Of a stretch of 16,405 nucleotides of DNA, positions 7,954 through 14,497 are shown piece after piece. Position 1 is the stretch's first letter; each line of letters opens with the position of its first letter. The translations under genes were made by a program, and so were the position numbers. The DNA comes from Mucilaginibacter_A sp964244955 (GTDB lineage Bacteria > Bacteroidota > Bacteroidia > Sphingobacteriales > Sphingobacteriaceae), in NCBI GenBank assembly GCA_964244955.1, contig CAXTKQ010000089.1:1-16405 (forward strand), read 5' to 3'. Under the pieces are notes generated by a model, which worked only from the letters and a program-made list of their open reading frames with translations, searched no databases and was not told where the DNA came from.

Positions 7954-8262
7954 ATGTTCATTTATAATATTACGGTTTTGATTGAAGAAACCCTGGAGCA
8001 GGAATGGTTAAACTACGTTCAAACTGAGTTTATTCCGGCTATTTTGGAAACAGGGTTTTTCCAATCCTGCCAACTGTTGCAAGTAACGGATTCGCCAAAC
8101 GAAGGCTTAACCTATTGCGTGCAGTTTCGTACAAATGAAATTTCATCCTTGCAATCTTACCAAAGTTTATACGCCCCGCAGATTGAAAGCGCACATCAAT
8201 TGGCTTTTCCAAACCAATTGGTTACTTTTAGTTCAACCATGAAACTCATCAACGAACAATGA
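7954..8262 (+). CDS. DUF4286 family protein
   Basis: A 102-residue soluble protein. The N-terminus MFIYNITVLIEE followed by EWLNYVQTEFIPAILETGFF matches the small ferredoxin-like DUF4286 proteins common in Bacteroidota, whose function is unknown. The open frame extends upstream to 7906, but ATG 7954 is chosen because the family starts at this beta-strand and because the upstream part overlaps the TPR gene. It lies 22 bases after the TPR stop and overlaps rfbC by four bases (ATGA at 8259), so the three are probably co-transcribed. No catalytic motif is evident. Confidence 0.8.
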   Translation: MFIYNITVLIEETLEQEWLNYVQTEFIPAILETGFFQSCQLLQVTDSPNEGLTYCVQFRTNEISSLQSYQSLYAPQIESAHQLAFPNQLVTFSSTMKLINEQ

Positions 8263-8807
8263 ATATCAGCAACACCAAAATTGAAGGTTTAAAAATTATC
8301 GAGCCACGCATTTTCCCGGACGACCGCGGCTATTTTTACGAAAGTTATAACGAAAAAAAATACAGAGAGGCCGGAATTGATGCTTCTTTTGTGCAGGACA
8401 ACCAATCGTTTTCTGCAAAAGGAACGTTGCGCGGTTTGCACGGACAAGCTGACCCTTTTGCACAAGGAAAATTAGTGCGTGTTTTGCAAGGCCGCGTTTT
8501 GGATGTTGCGGTTGATATCCGTAAAAATTCGCCAACTTTTGGGCAGTATGTTACGGTTGAACTGAGCGGGGAAAATCACAAACAGTTTTGGGTTCCGCCC
8601 GGCTTTTTGCACGGTTTTGTTACTTTGGAAGACGATACTATTTTCACTTATAAAGTAACCAATTATTACGATAAAGCTTCGGAAATTGGCGTTGTTTGGA
8701 ACGACCCGACTTTAAACATCGATTGGCAAACGAATATTTCCAAGCTTTTGCTTTCGCCAAAAGATGAAATTTTACCAACTTTTGCCGATTTTAAAAGCCC
8801 GTTTTAG
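8259..8807 (+). CDS. rfbC: dTDP-4-dehydrorhamnose 3,5-epimerase
   Basis: A 182-residue cupin enzyme of normal RmlC length. It epimerises dTDP-4-keto-6-deoxyglucose at C3 and C5 in dTDP-L-rhamnose synthesis, in the cytoplasm. Expected signatures are present: the PRIFPDDRGYFYESY opening, RGLH with active-site base H61, QGKLVRVLQGRVLDVAVDIR, NSPTFGQY, VPPGFLHGF and the Tyr of YKVTNYY (Y131). The residue after RGLH is Gly where most family members have Tyr (RGLHYQ), a small departure near the substrate pocket. The start overlaps DUF4286 by four bases. No rfbA, rfbB or rfbD lies in the window, so the other rhamnose genes must be elsewhere. It converges on the metallophosphoesterase gene with three bases between stop codons. 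Confidence 0.93.
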   Translation: MNISNTKIEGLKIIEPRIFPDDRGYFYESYNEKKYREAGIDASFVQDNQSFSAKGTLRGLHGQADPFAQGKLVRVLQGRVLDVAVDIRKNSPTFGQYVTVELSGENHKQFWVPPGFLHGFVTLEDDTIFTYKVTNYYDKASEIGVVWNDPTLNIDWQTNISKLLLSPKDEILPTFADFKSPF

Positions 8808-8820
8808 GCTTCAACTTTTT
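8795..8820. terminator. Candidate bidirectional terminator between rfbC and the metallophosphoesterase gene
   Basis: AAGCC at 8795-8799 pairs with GGCTT at 8807-8811 around a seven-base loop, followed by TTTTT at 8816-8820 on the plus strand. On the minus strand GGCTT runs directly into TTAAAA. The hairpin overlaps both stop codons of two convergent genes. The stem is only five base pairs, so support is modest. Confidence 0.35.
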
Positions 8821-9569
8821 AAAGATTTGGGCATACGGCCATACAATAAGCCTTGTGCCCAATCTTCCCTTCCGTTTTTTATGGCCATTGCCGAAGCCGC
8901 ATTCCAATCGTAAGTACAATTTATTTGTGCCGTGTTGATGCTGTTTTTATCGGCATAAATTAAAGCATACTTGGCATGAGGCGTCATGGATTCCATCGAA
9001 AAACGAAATTCAGCATTTCCCAAATAAGCAGGCAAACCAACGCTGCCGGGGTTCAAAATAATTTTTCCGTTAGAAAGCCTGACCACGCGGTTAACATGAG
9101 AATGGCCGCATAAAATAATCTGCTGCTTGATGTGTTCCGTTTTTGCTACCAGTTCTTCGTCTTTAAAAACAAAAACGCCATGTTCGGTTATTGCTTCCAG
9201 TAAATATTGGTTATCATTTTCCGGCGTTCCGTGGCAGGCAAAAATTAAATCATCAATAATTTGGGTTGAAGGAAGCGTTTTTAACCAGTCAATGCTTCTT
9301 TTACTCAGGTTTTTTTTGGCTTGTTCTAAAGTTTCATCGGCAGTCGTTGTGTCTAAATTTTCCAGAATGTCGCGGTCTTTATTTCCGCTGATGCAAATCA
9401 TCCGTTCAGCCAAAATCAGTTCCGCTGTTTTTTCTGGTTCTAACGGGCCAAAAACATGATCGCCCAAATTGATGATCACATCTACTTTTTTTGTTTTGAT
9501 GTCTTTTAAAACAGCTTCCAAAGCAAGCGCGTTTCCGTGGATATCAGAAAGGATGGCGTAAGTTTTCAT
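8811..9569 (-). CDS. Calcineurin-like metallophosphoesterase (YfcE/Metallophos_2 type)
   Basis: A 252-residue cytoplasmic phosphoesterase. The metal-binding motifs appear in order: D9-x-H11 (SDIHGN), G36-D37-H38, G62-N63-K64-D65, H113 (ACHGTP) and G-H156-S-H158. Together these bind the two metal ions. In the third motif most enzymes have GNHD/E and YfcE-like ones GNCD; here Lys occupies that place, which may alter the catalytic acid but not metal binding by Asn. The substrate cannot be told from sequence. It is the downstream member of the pair with DUF2461, separated by 55 bases containing a repeat copy that may carry its own promoter. Confidence 0.88.
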   Translation of the reverse strand: MKTYAILSDIHGNALALEAVLKDIKTKKVDVIINLGDHVFGPLEPEKTAELILAERMICISGNKDRDILENLDTTTADETLEQAKKNLSKRSIDWLKTLPSTQIIDDLIFACHGTPENDNQYLLEAITEHGVFVFKDEELVAKTEHIKQQIILCGHSHVNRVVRLSNGKIILNPGSVGLPAYLGNAEFRFSMESMTPHAKYALIYADKNSINTAQINCTYDWNAASAMAIKNGREDWAQGLLYGRMPKSLKS

Positions 9570-9573
9570 AATG

Positions 9574-9602
9574 CAATGCTTCTTTTACCACACAAAAATT
9601 AA
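9574..9602 (-). repeat. Dispersed repeat copy, minus orientation
   Basis: A 29-base element made of an AT-rich left part (TTAATTTTTGTGT) followed by the exact core GGTAAAAGAAGCATTG. It is 28/29 identical to the plus-oriented copy at 10618-10646. It sits just before the start codon of the metallophosphoesterase gene. Confidence 0.75.
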
Positions 9603-9624
9603 TGTTGATTTATCAGGGAAGCAA
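9593..9624 (-). promoter_or_regulatory. Candidate promoter overlapping the repeat, driving the metallophosphoesterase
   Basis: On the minus strand TTG (9622-9624) is followed after 20 bases by TAATTTTTG (9593-9601). This resembles the Bacteroidota TTG/TAnnTTTG promoter with one extra T. The -7-like part is formed by the repeat's own left end. Confidence 0.25.
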
Positions 9625-10284
9625 CTATTGCAACGCCTGGTGCAGGAAATTGTTGAGCGGACAAACTTTGGTAAAAAGTTTAGCAATGTTGTTTGCCGCA
9701 TCTTTTTTCATCAATTCTTTATCAGATAATTGATGCATGGCCGCATAACTTTTCAACTTCAACAAATTGATGTTTGGATGGTCTGCCTCGTAACCTTTCG
9801 GGTTGTTTTTTAATTGGTCCTGCTGATCGAAGGCCGAAAAAGTATTGGTAAAAGAAGCATTGTTGATGATTGCTTTCAAAGCTTCGCCGTTGTAATCAAT
9901 TTCCTGCCGGATAGATTTTAAATGATCGGCCGAAGGCATCCAATAACCGCCGCCGGCAAAAGAAGCATCAGGTTGGATGTGGAGGTAATAACCAATTTCG
10001 GCATTGCCGTTGCCGGTTTTAAAATTGATGCCGAAATTGTTTTTGTAAGGCGTTTTGTCTTTGCTGAAACGGATATCGCGGTAAATCCGCATCACACATT
10101 TTTTCGGATCGGTATCGGCGTTAACCATCGGGTCAATTTTGGCAAGCAGCGTTAAAGTTTCTCCGGCAAAATTGATTACATTTTCACGCGCCTGCTCATA
10201 CAAGTCTTTATGATCCAGAAACCAATCGCGGTTGTTGTTTTCTACTAATTGCTTTAAAAAATCAAAGGTTTCTGGTTTGATCAT
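9625..10284 (-). CDS. DUF2461 family protein (TIGR02453)
   Basis: A 219-residue soluble protein matching DUF2461. It has the N-terminal TFDFLKQLVENNNRDWFLDHKDLYEQAR segment, the conserved MRIYRDIRFSKDKTPYKNNFGINF block at about 64-87, and YYLHIQPDASFAGGGYWMPS at about 99-118. It has no signal peptide or membrane segment. The biochemical function of the family is not known; the Arg/Lys/Asp-rich block suggests a binding pocket. It is flanked on both sides by repeat copies. An exact 16-base copy of the repeat core also occurs within the reading frame at 9847-9862. It probably precedes the metallophosphoesterase in an operon. Confidence 0.88.
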   Translation of the reverse strand: MIKPETFDFLKQLVENNNRDWFLDHKDLYEQARENVINFAGETLTLLAKIDPMVNADTDPKKCVMRIYRDIRFSKDKTPYKNNFGINFKTGNGNAEIGYYLHIQPDASFAGGGYWMPSADHLKSIRQEIDYNGEALKAIINNASFTNTFSAFDQQDQLKNNPKGYEADHPNINLLKLKSYAAMHQLSDKELMKKDAANNIAKLFTKVCPLNNFLHQALQ

Positions 10285-10307
10285 TTACGATGTTTGGCTA
10301 CCGGCAA

Positions 10308-10335
10308 TAAATTTTGTGTGGTAAAAGAAGTATCG
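10308..10335 (+). repeat. Dispersed repeat copy, plus orientation
   Basis: The left part TAAATTTTGTGT is followed by a core matching GGTAAAAGAAGCATTG at 14 of 16 positions. It fills most of the 53-base gap between the small CxxC gene and the DUF2461 gene. Confidence 0.65.
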
Positions 10336-10337
10336 GC

Positions 10338-10613
10338 TTAATTTAAGTTGAGCCTTTCGTTGCGCATGTTCAGTTCCACATTCCTCCGCCTAAACCTTTT
10401 AAACCAAATATAACCAACTACCGCTGCGGCCAGGTAAGGCGCGGCAAGCAACACCATAATCCCTTTGTTCAAGCCATCAGCCTGTTTATTTCCGCTGCCG
10501 TGCGAAGTTTCTACATTGGCCGCACACATAGCGCATTGTGCATAAGTAGGTTGTGTGCTTACAAAAAGCAGCATCAGCACAAACGCTGCAAATATTGTTT
10601 TTAAACTTTTCAT
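10338..10613 (-). CDS. Small secreted CxxC membrane protein of the oxidase cluster
   Basis: A 91-residue protein of unknown function. Residues 1-25 are a signal peptide with a likely cleavage after TYA. The mature N-terminus carries C27-A-M-C30, a Cys-x-Met-Cys arrangement able to bind copper or form a disulfide. A single membrane segment spans about 51-70, followed by a basic tail (KRFRRR). I recall similar short CAMC proteins beside SCO and DUF420 genes in other Bacteroidota oxidase clusters, which suggests a role in oxidase copper-centre assembly; that role is inference. ATG 10613 is chosen over the upstream in-frame start at 10670 because the signal peptide begins there and the longer form would run through the repeat at 10618-10646. 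It is the last gene of the oxidase module. Confidence 0.72.
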   Translation of the reverse strand: MKSLKTIFAAFVLMLLFVSTQPTYAQCAMCAANVETSHGSGNKQADGLNKGIMVLLAAPYLAAAVVGYIWFKRFRRRNVELNMRNERLNLN

Positions 10614-10617
10614 CGTT

Positions 10618-10646
10618 TTAATTTTTGTATGGTAAAAGAAGCATTG
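10618..10646 (+). repeat. Dispersed repeat copy, plus orientation
   Basis: A 29-base element with left part TTAATTTTTGTAT and the exact core GGTAAAAGAAGCATTG. It is 28/29 identical to the reverse-oriented copy at 9574-9602. It lies in the 64-base gap between the DUF420 gene and the small CxxC gene. Confidence 0.75.
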
Positions 10647-10677
10647 TAACAACGCTGATTTCTCTTGCAAATTTAAG

Positions 10678-11271
10678 CTAAAACTGGTAATAAGGCGAAA
10701 TCATAATGTAAACTATTACACCTGTTACCGTTACATAAAACCATATTGGCCACGTCCAGCGAACGATCTTTCTGTGCCTGGCAATTTGGTTTTGCAGCGC
10801 AAAGCTGAAGCTAAACAAAATTAACGGCAAAACGATGGCGGCGAGTATAATATGCGAGATCAAAATGGCGAAATAAATATAACGCAGGTTGCCGGCTGCT
10901 AACTTTTCTGAGGCAGAAACAATGCCGTTTCCATCCAAATCGCCGTAACGGGTTTCGGGGGCGAGGTAATGAAAAACGATATACAAAACCAGGAACAACG
11001 ACGAAAGGACAAACGCCGTAATGTTGATCCTTTTGTGCATTGCAATATTTTTCTGTTTGATAAAATAGAGCGATAAAAGAAGCAATATGCTGCAAGTTCC
11101 GTTTAAATAAGCATTGATTAGAGGCAGTTTGTAGGTGAACGAAGGTAACGTTGCAGGAACCGGAAGCACCTTCATGATCAATATCACAACGACCGCGAAT
11201 ACAAATATCGAAACGCCAATAATAATCCTGAAGATCAGCTTATCCTGTACATTGTTGGTTTTAACCGGCAT
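10678..11271 (-). CDS. DUF420 (CtaM-like) oxidase-assembly membrane protein with an EF-hand loop
   Basis: A 197-residue membrane protein with about five membrane segments (roughly 14-34, 51-71, 84-102, 130-158, 174-191). Conserved DUF420 features include INAYLNG, MHKRIN (H79), FHY (H101), the helix ILISHIILA (H140) and HRKIVRWTWPIWFYVTVTGV (H166). The family member CtaM is needed for heme-copper oxidase activity in Staphylococcus, probably in assembly. The loop between segments three and four carries D111-L-D-G-N-G-I-V-S-A-S-E122, a perfect canonical EF-hand calcium-binding loop, which I do not associate with the family as described in Firmicutes. It starts three bases after the SCO stop codon, so it is in the same operon. 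Confidence 0.88.
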   Translation of the reverse strand: MPVKTNNVQDKLIFRIIIGVSIFVFAVVVILIMKVLPVPATLPSFTYKLPLINAYLNGTCSILLLLSLYFIKQKNIAMHKRINITAFVLSSLFLVLYIVFHYLAPETRYGDLDGNGIVSASEKLAAGNLRYIYFAILISHIILAAIVLPLILFSFSFALQNQIARHRKIVRWTWPIWFYVTVTGVIVYIMISPYYQF

Positions 11272-11274
11272 TTT

Positions 11275-11982
11275 TTAATACAAATTATCTTTTATGTTAC
11301 GCAGTTCTTCTGCAATCAACACTTTTACTTCGTCGTTCAGTTTGTTCATTTCGTTGATAGAAGTGCCGTTATAATAACCGCGAATCCGCCGCTCCTGATC
11401 TAACAAAACTAATTTTTCGCTGTAAACATAGTTATACGGGTTGTTTTTTCCGTTAACTGCAGAGAGCAACAAACCATCGCGGCTGAACCCGTAAATTGTA
11501 GTGGTGTCGCCGGTTAAAAACTTCCACTGGTTATCGTTTGCTTTTAAAGCTTTTGCATAATTTTTTAAAACCGGCACTTTATCTGTTTCCGGGTCTACCG
11601 TTATCGAAACGAATTTCAGCATATTGTTTTTGGTATAATTGCTGGCCAGTTCTGCCACATTTTTGCTGATTTCATTGCATAAAGTAGGACAACGGGTAAA
11701 GAAAAAATTTATGACGACAACTTTGCCTTTTAAGCTTTGCTGTGTAACCAGCTTGCCATTCTGGTCATACAGTTTAAAATCCTGCACCTGATGATAAATG
11801 GTATCGTAAACAACTTTTCCCTTTACTCTATGAAACGTTTTTGCTACTTGTTTTGGGCCATATATTGGCAAAGGATTATACCTGTTTTTGCCTTTGGCCT
11901 GCAGCAAATAATACAAAAATCCTGGTACTATCAATATAAGTACCAGGATTACAAATCTTTTGACAGCGGTAACGTCGAACAT
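11275..11982 (-). CDS. SCO1/SenC family copper chaperone-like protein
   Basis: A 235-residue thioredoxin-fold protein anchored by one N-terminal membrane segment (about 9-28). SCO proteins deliver copper to the CuA site of cytochrome c oxidase or reduce its cysteines. The CxxxC motif is intact (C98-P-T-L-C102 in FFFTRCPTLC), as are VSITVDPETD and the RIRGYYNGT strand. The third copper ligand, normally a His about 85-90 residues on in a context like HS-x-x-x-x-L-D, is Tyr187 here (YNYVYSEKLVLLD); the codon is TAC. It overlaps the subunit IV gene by one base (TAATG) and precedes DUF420 by three bases. The family call is firm; whether it binds copper in the standard way is open. Confidence 0.9.
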   Translation of the reverse strand: MFDVTAVKRFVILVLILIVPGFLYYLLQAKGKNRYNPLPIYGPKQVAKTFHRVKGKVVYDTIYHQVQDFKLYDQNGKLVTQQSLKGKVVVINFFFTRCPTLCNEISKNVAELASNYTKNNMLKFVSITVDPETDKVPVLKNYAKALKANDNQWKFLTGDTTTIYGFSRDGLLLSAVNGKNNPYNYVYSEKLVLLDQERRIRGYYNGTSINEMNKLNDEVKVLIAEELRNIKDNLY

Positions 11983-12323
11983 TAATGCTTGGCCAGCAAC
12001 CAGTAATTACCTTCGTTGGTTAAAACAAGTATCAAACCAATGATAAACAAAGTAGGCACCAGGATTGCGTAGGCCATGCCAATTTTCTCAAAACGCAAGT
12101 GCATAAAATAAGCAACGATATAAAATGCTTTGGCCAAAGTAAGCACGATGTAAATGGGGTTTGCTATTCCCTGCTTTAAAACATGGTGCGGAACCAGGTA
12201 TAAAGCGATAAGAAATTCGATGGCGGTTATGCCAAGCAATACAAAAAACACTTGCCAGATTTTGTGTTTGGAAAGTGATTCATGATTTTCATCATGATGA
12301 ACATTGGAAGGTTCTGTGCTCAT
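11982..12323 (-). CDS. Cytochrome c oxidase subunit IV family protein (COX4_pro type)
   Basis: A 113-residue protein with a His-rich hydrophilic N-terminus (about 1-20) and three membrane helices (about 23-43, 55-75, 85-103). AKAFYIVAYFMHLRFEK is the characteristic block of prokaryotic subunit IV (CyoD/CtaF-like). It is an accessory subunit that stabilises heme-copper oxidases. It starts 18 bases after the second subunit III gene and ends overlapping the SCO gene by one base, so it sits firmly in the operon. Confidence 0.88.
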   Translation of the reverse strand: MSTEPSNVHHDENHESLSKHKIWQVFFVLLGITAIEFLIALYLVPHHVLKQGIANPIYIVLTLAKAFYIVAYFMHLRFEKIGMAYAILVPTLFIIGLILVLTNEGNYWLLAKH

Positions 12324-12341
12324 AATATTTTTATTTATAAA

Positions 12342-13031
12342 TTATACCAGATAGAAAAAAGTAAAAACAAAAACCCATACCAAATCAACAAAGTGCCAGT
12401 ACAAGCCTACTTTTTCTACCATTAAATAACTACCCCGTTTTGCATAAGTTCCTTTTAAAACATTAATCAGGATAATGATATTGATGACCACGCCGGTAAA
12501 TACATGGAAACCATGAAACCCGGTGATGGTAAAAAATAGATTGGTAAAATTTGTTCCGGTGGGTAAACCTGCGGCACTTTTAAAAGGGTTGCTTCCCCAC
12601 CAGGCACCTTCTTCGTGCAAGTGCGTCCATTCCAAAGCCTGGCAACTCAAAAAGATTATTCCACCAATAACGGTTAAAAACATCCACCATGATACTTCTT
12701 TTTTAGCGCCTCGATGGCCAGCCTCTACAGCAAGAACCATCGTTACCGAACTCATAATCAAGATAAAAGTCATCAAGCCCACAAAAACCAATGGTGCACC
12801 ATGTTCTTTTATAAAAGGGATGGATTGAAAAACTTCATCGGGCATGGGCCATGCTTTTGCACTAAAGCGCAAAGAACCATAAGCTATCAGTAATGCCGAA
12901 AAAGTAAACGCATCAGACAACAGAAAGAACCACATCATCATTTTTCCATATTCTACAGAAAATGGAGAACGGCCACCTGCCCAAGGTGTGGTTTTAATTT
13001 GATCGATAGGTGCTACGGAGGTTGTACTCAT
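12342..13031 (-). CDS. ctaE: Cytochrome c oxidase subunit III (full-length paralogue)
   Basis: A 229-residue membrane protein with subunit III features: SVEYGKMMMWFFLLSDAFTFSALL, SSVTMVLAVEAGHRG, the conserved Q131-A-L-E134-W with its membrane Glu, FFTITGFHGFHVFTG (H173, H176) and the C-terminal YWHFVDLVWVFVF. Subunit III supports proton uptake and the stability of subunit I. It follows a shorter subunit III paralogue by 19 bases; tandem subunit III genes are usual in Bacteroidota oxidase clusters. It starts at ATG 13031 with no clear Shine-Dalgarno site. Confidence 0.92.
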   Translation of the reverse strand: MSTTSVAPIDQIKTTPWAGGRSPFSVEYGKMMMWFFLLSDAFTFSALLIAYGSLRFSAKAWPMPDEVFQSIPFIKEHGAPLVFVGLMTFILIMSSVTMVLAVEAGHRGAKKEVSWWMFLTVIGGIIFLSCQALEWTHLHEEGAWWGSNPFKSAAGLPTGTNFTNLFFTITGFHGFHVFTGVVINIIILINVLKGTYAKRGSYLMVEKVGLYWHFVDLVWVFVFTFFYLV

Positions 13032-13050
13032 CTAAGTTATATGTATAGAA

Positions 13051-13635
13051 TTATTGTTGATTCAAAAGTAAAAAAACATAAAGATATATCCATAAAATAT
13101 CTACGAAATGCCAAAATATGGAAGTCATCTCTAAACGAAAAAGGTTTTTAACAGGAGGATTGTTCTTGTAACTACCCATTAAACTGCTTATTACCAAAAT
13201 CAGGCCGACAAGGATATGAACGAGATGGACACCAGTAAATATATAGATAAAAGATTGTGAAGCATTTGGGTTAACTAAGTAAACGCCCATTTTTACCAAA
13301 ATACTCCACGCATAAAACTGCAGGCAAAAAAAAGCAAGCCCTAAACCAAGCGTTGCCCAAAGGTACTGTCTTTGCTTATCGTATTGCAATTTCTTTGCCG
13401 AACGAAAAGCCAGATACATGGTAACACTGCTTAACAGGATTACAATGGTGCTAAATATAAACGCGTGCGGCAAAATAATTTTAATCCCTTTATCAGCAGA
13501 ACCTTGCGAGTACACGATAAAACCGCTGGTAAAAGCAGCAAAAAGCATAAACGAGGTTATGATAAACAACCACATGCTAAACTTTTGCGGCTGAAGGTTT
13601 AACTTTTCTTTATTATCGGTAACAAACTGAGCCAT
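13051..13635 (-). CDS. Cytochrome c oxidase subunit III-like protein (short paralogue)
   Basis: A 194-residue protein with five or so membrane helices in the subunit III/CyoC fold: KFSMWLFIITSFMLFAAFTSG, SSVTMYLAFRSAKK, YIFTGVHLVHILVGL (H137, H140) and FWHFVDILWIYLYVFLL. The motif that in the partner reads QALEW is Q106-F-Y-A-W here, so the conserved membrane Glu is missing. I chose ATG 13635: the frame extends to a TTG at 13659, but that would overlap ctaB, whereas ATG 13635 lies five bases past the ctaB stop with a GGAAAA purine tract upstream. It probably pairs with the next subunit III in one oxidase. Confidence 0.88.
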   Translation of the reverse strand: MAQFVTDNKEKLNLQPQKFSMWLFIITSFMLFAAFTSGFIVYSQGSADKGIKIILPHAFIFSTIVILLSSVTMYLAFRSAKKLQYDKQRQYLWATLGLGLAFFCLQFYAWSILVKMGVYLVNPNASQSFIYIFTGVHLVHILVGLILVISSLMGSYKNNPPVKNLFRLEMTSIFWHFVDILWIYLYVFLLLNQQ

Positions 13636-13639
13636 TTTT

Positions 13640-14497
13640 TTATTTTCCAACAAAATCAAACAATAATGCCAATTGAACTACTGGCAAGTAAAAAAAAGAA
13701 GCATACATCAGTTTTTTAGCTGAACCAATGTCTTGCTTCAACATTAAATTAAAAGCATAGTATAAAAAAGCGAAGCTTGAAATTAATGATATTGCACCAA
13801 CATATAAACCACCAAAATTGTAAAATGTTGGCAAAAGACTTACCGGAACCAGGATTAAAGTAAACACAAAAGTAATTACGGCACTTGTTGCATCTCTTTT
13901 TCCCGTTGGCAGTAACCTAAAACCTGCTAATTTGTAATCGTCATCCAAAACCCAGGCAATAGCCCAAAAATGCGGAAACTGCCAAACAAACTGTATCGCA
14001 AACAGAACTAAAGCAATATAATCAATTTTGGGATGGGCGGCAACATAACCAATTAATGGAGGCAGTGCGCCCGGAATTGCACCGATAAAAACAGCAATAG
14101 GTGATTTTCTTTTGGCAGGCGTATAAATAAAGGCATACAAAAAAATAGAAAATACTGATAAGTAGCCTGTAGTTAAGTTTAAACTTCCTAAAATATATGT
14201 CCCGGCGATGCCCATAAAAAGGCTTAGCACCAAAGCTTGTCCGTTGGTCATTTTGCCCGATGGCAAAGGCCGGTCGGCTGTCCTTCGCATCAATTTGTCT
14301 AAGTCTTTTTCGATGATTTCGTTAAACCCGTTAGCTGCTGCGGTAACCAAAAACCCGCCTAAAATCAACAAGCCCCAATTTTTCCAGATGATTTCACCGT
14401 TAACTTTGCTGCCAATTAAAAAAGATATGGATGCTGAGAATACGACCAGAAACGTAAGACGAAATTTAATCAGCTTAGAGAAATCGCTAAATACCAT
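13640..14497 (-). CDS. ctaB: Protoheme IX farnesyltransferase (heme O synthase)
   Basis: A 285-residue polytopic UbiA-family prenyltransferase that adds a farnesyl group to heme B, giving heme O for CtaA. Motifs: N59-E-I-I-E63-K-D65-L-D67-KLMRRTADRP (polyprenyl diphosphate/Mg2+ site; the first acidic residue is Glu where Asp is frequent), YTPAKRKSP (125-133), FPHFWAIAW (H176) and DDDYKLAGFRLLP (185-197). The start is set at ATG 14497 because AGGAG lies six bases upstream, one of the few clear Shine-Dalgarno sites here; an in-frame ATG at 14527 would add ten residues. Either start overlaps the end of ctaA, by 11 or 41 bases, indicating coupling. Confidence 0.92.
   Translation of the reverse strand: MVFSDFSKLIKFRLTFLVVFSASISFLIGSKVNGEIIWKNWGLLILGGFLVTAAANGFNEIIEKDLDKLMRRTADRPLPSGKMTNGQALVLSLFMGIAGTYILGSLNLTTGYLSVFSIFLYAFIYTPAKRKSPIAVFIGAIPGALPPLIGYVAAHPKIDYIALVLFAIQFVWQFPHFWAIAWVLDDDYKLAGFRLLPTGKRDATSAVITFVFTLILVPVSLLPTFYNFGGLYVGAISLISSFAFLYYAFNLMLKQDIGSAKKLMYASFFYLPVVQLALLFDFVGK

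Noticed and set aside
9574..10646. CRISPR array made of the repeats near 9.6-10.6 kb
   Set aside because: Copies are hundreds of bases apart, in both orientations and separated by genes; no spacers or cas genes.
10614..10670. N-terminal extension of the small CxxC protein starting at 10670
   Set aside because: It would place residues before a clear signal peptide and be encoded by the repeat at 10618-10646; ATG 10613 is better.
13636..13659. TTG start at 13659 for the short subunit III paralogue
   Set aside because: It overlaps the ctaB end, whereas ATG 13635 follows the ctaB stop by a few bases and begins where the family does.
13690..13706. Another copy of the repeat core inside ctaB
   Set aside because: The A-tract is longer and the flanks differ; it encodes an ordinary Tyr-Ala-Ser-Phe-Phe-Tyr helix segment, so chance or codon use suffices.
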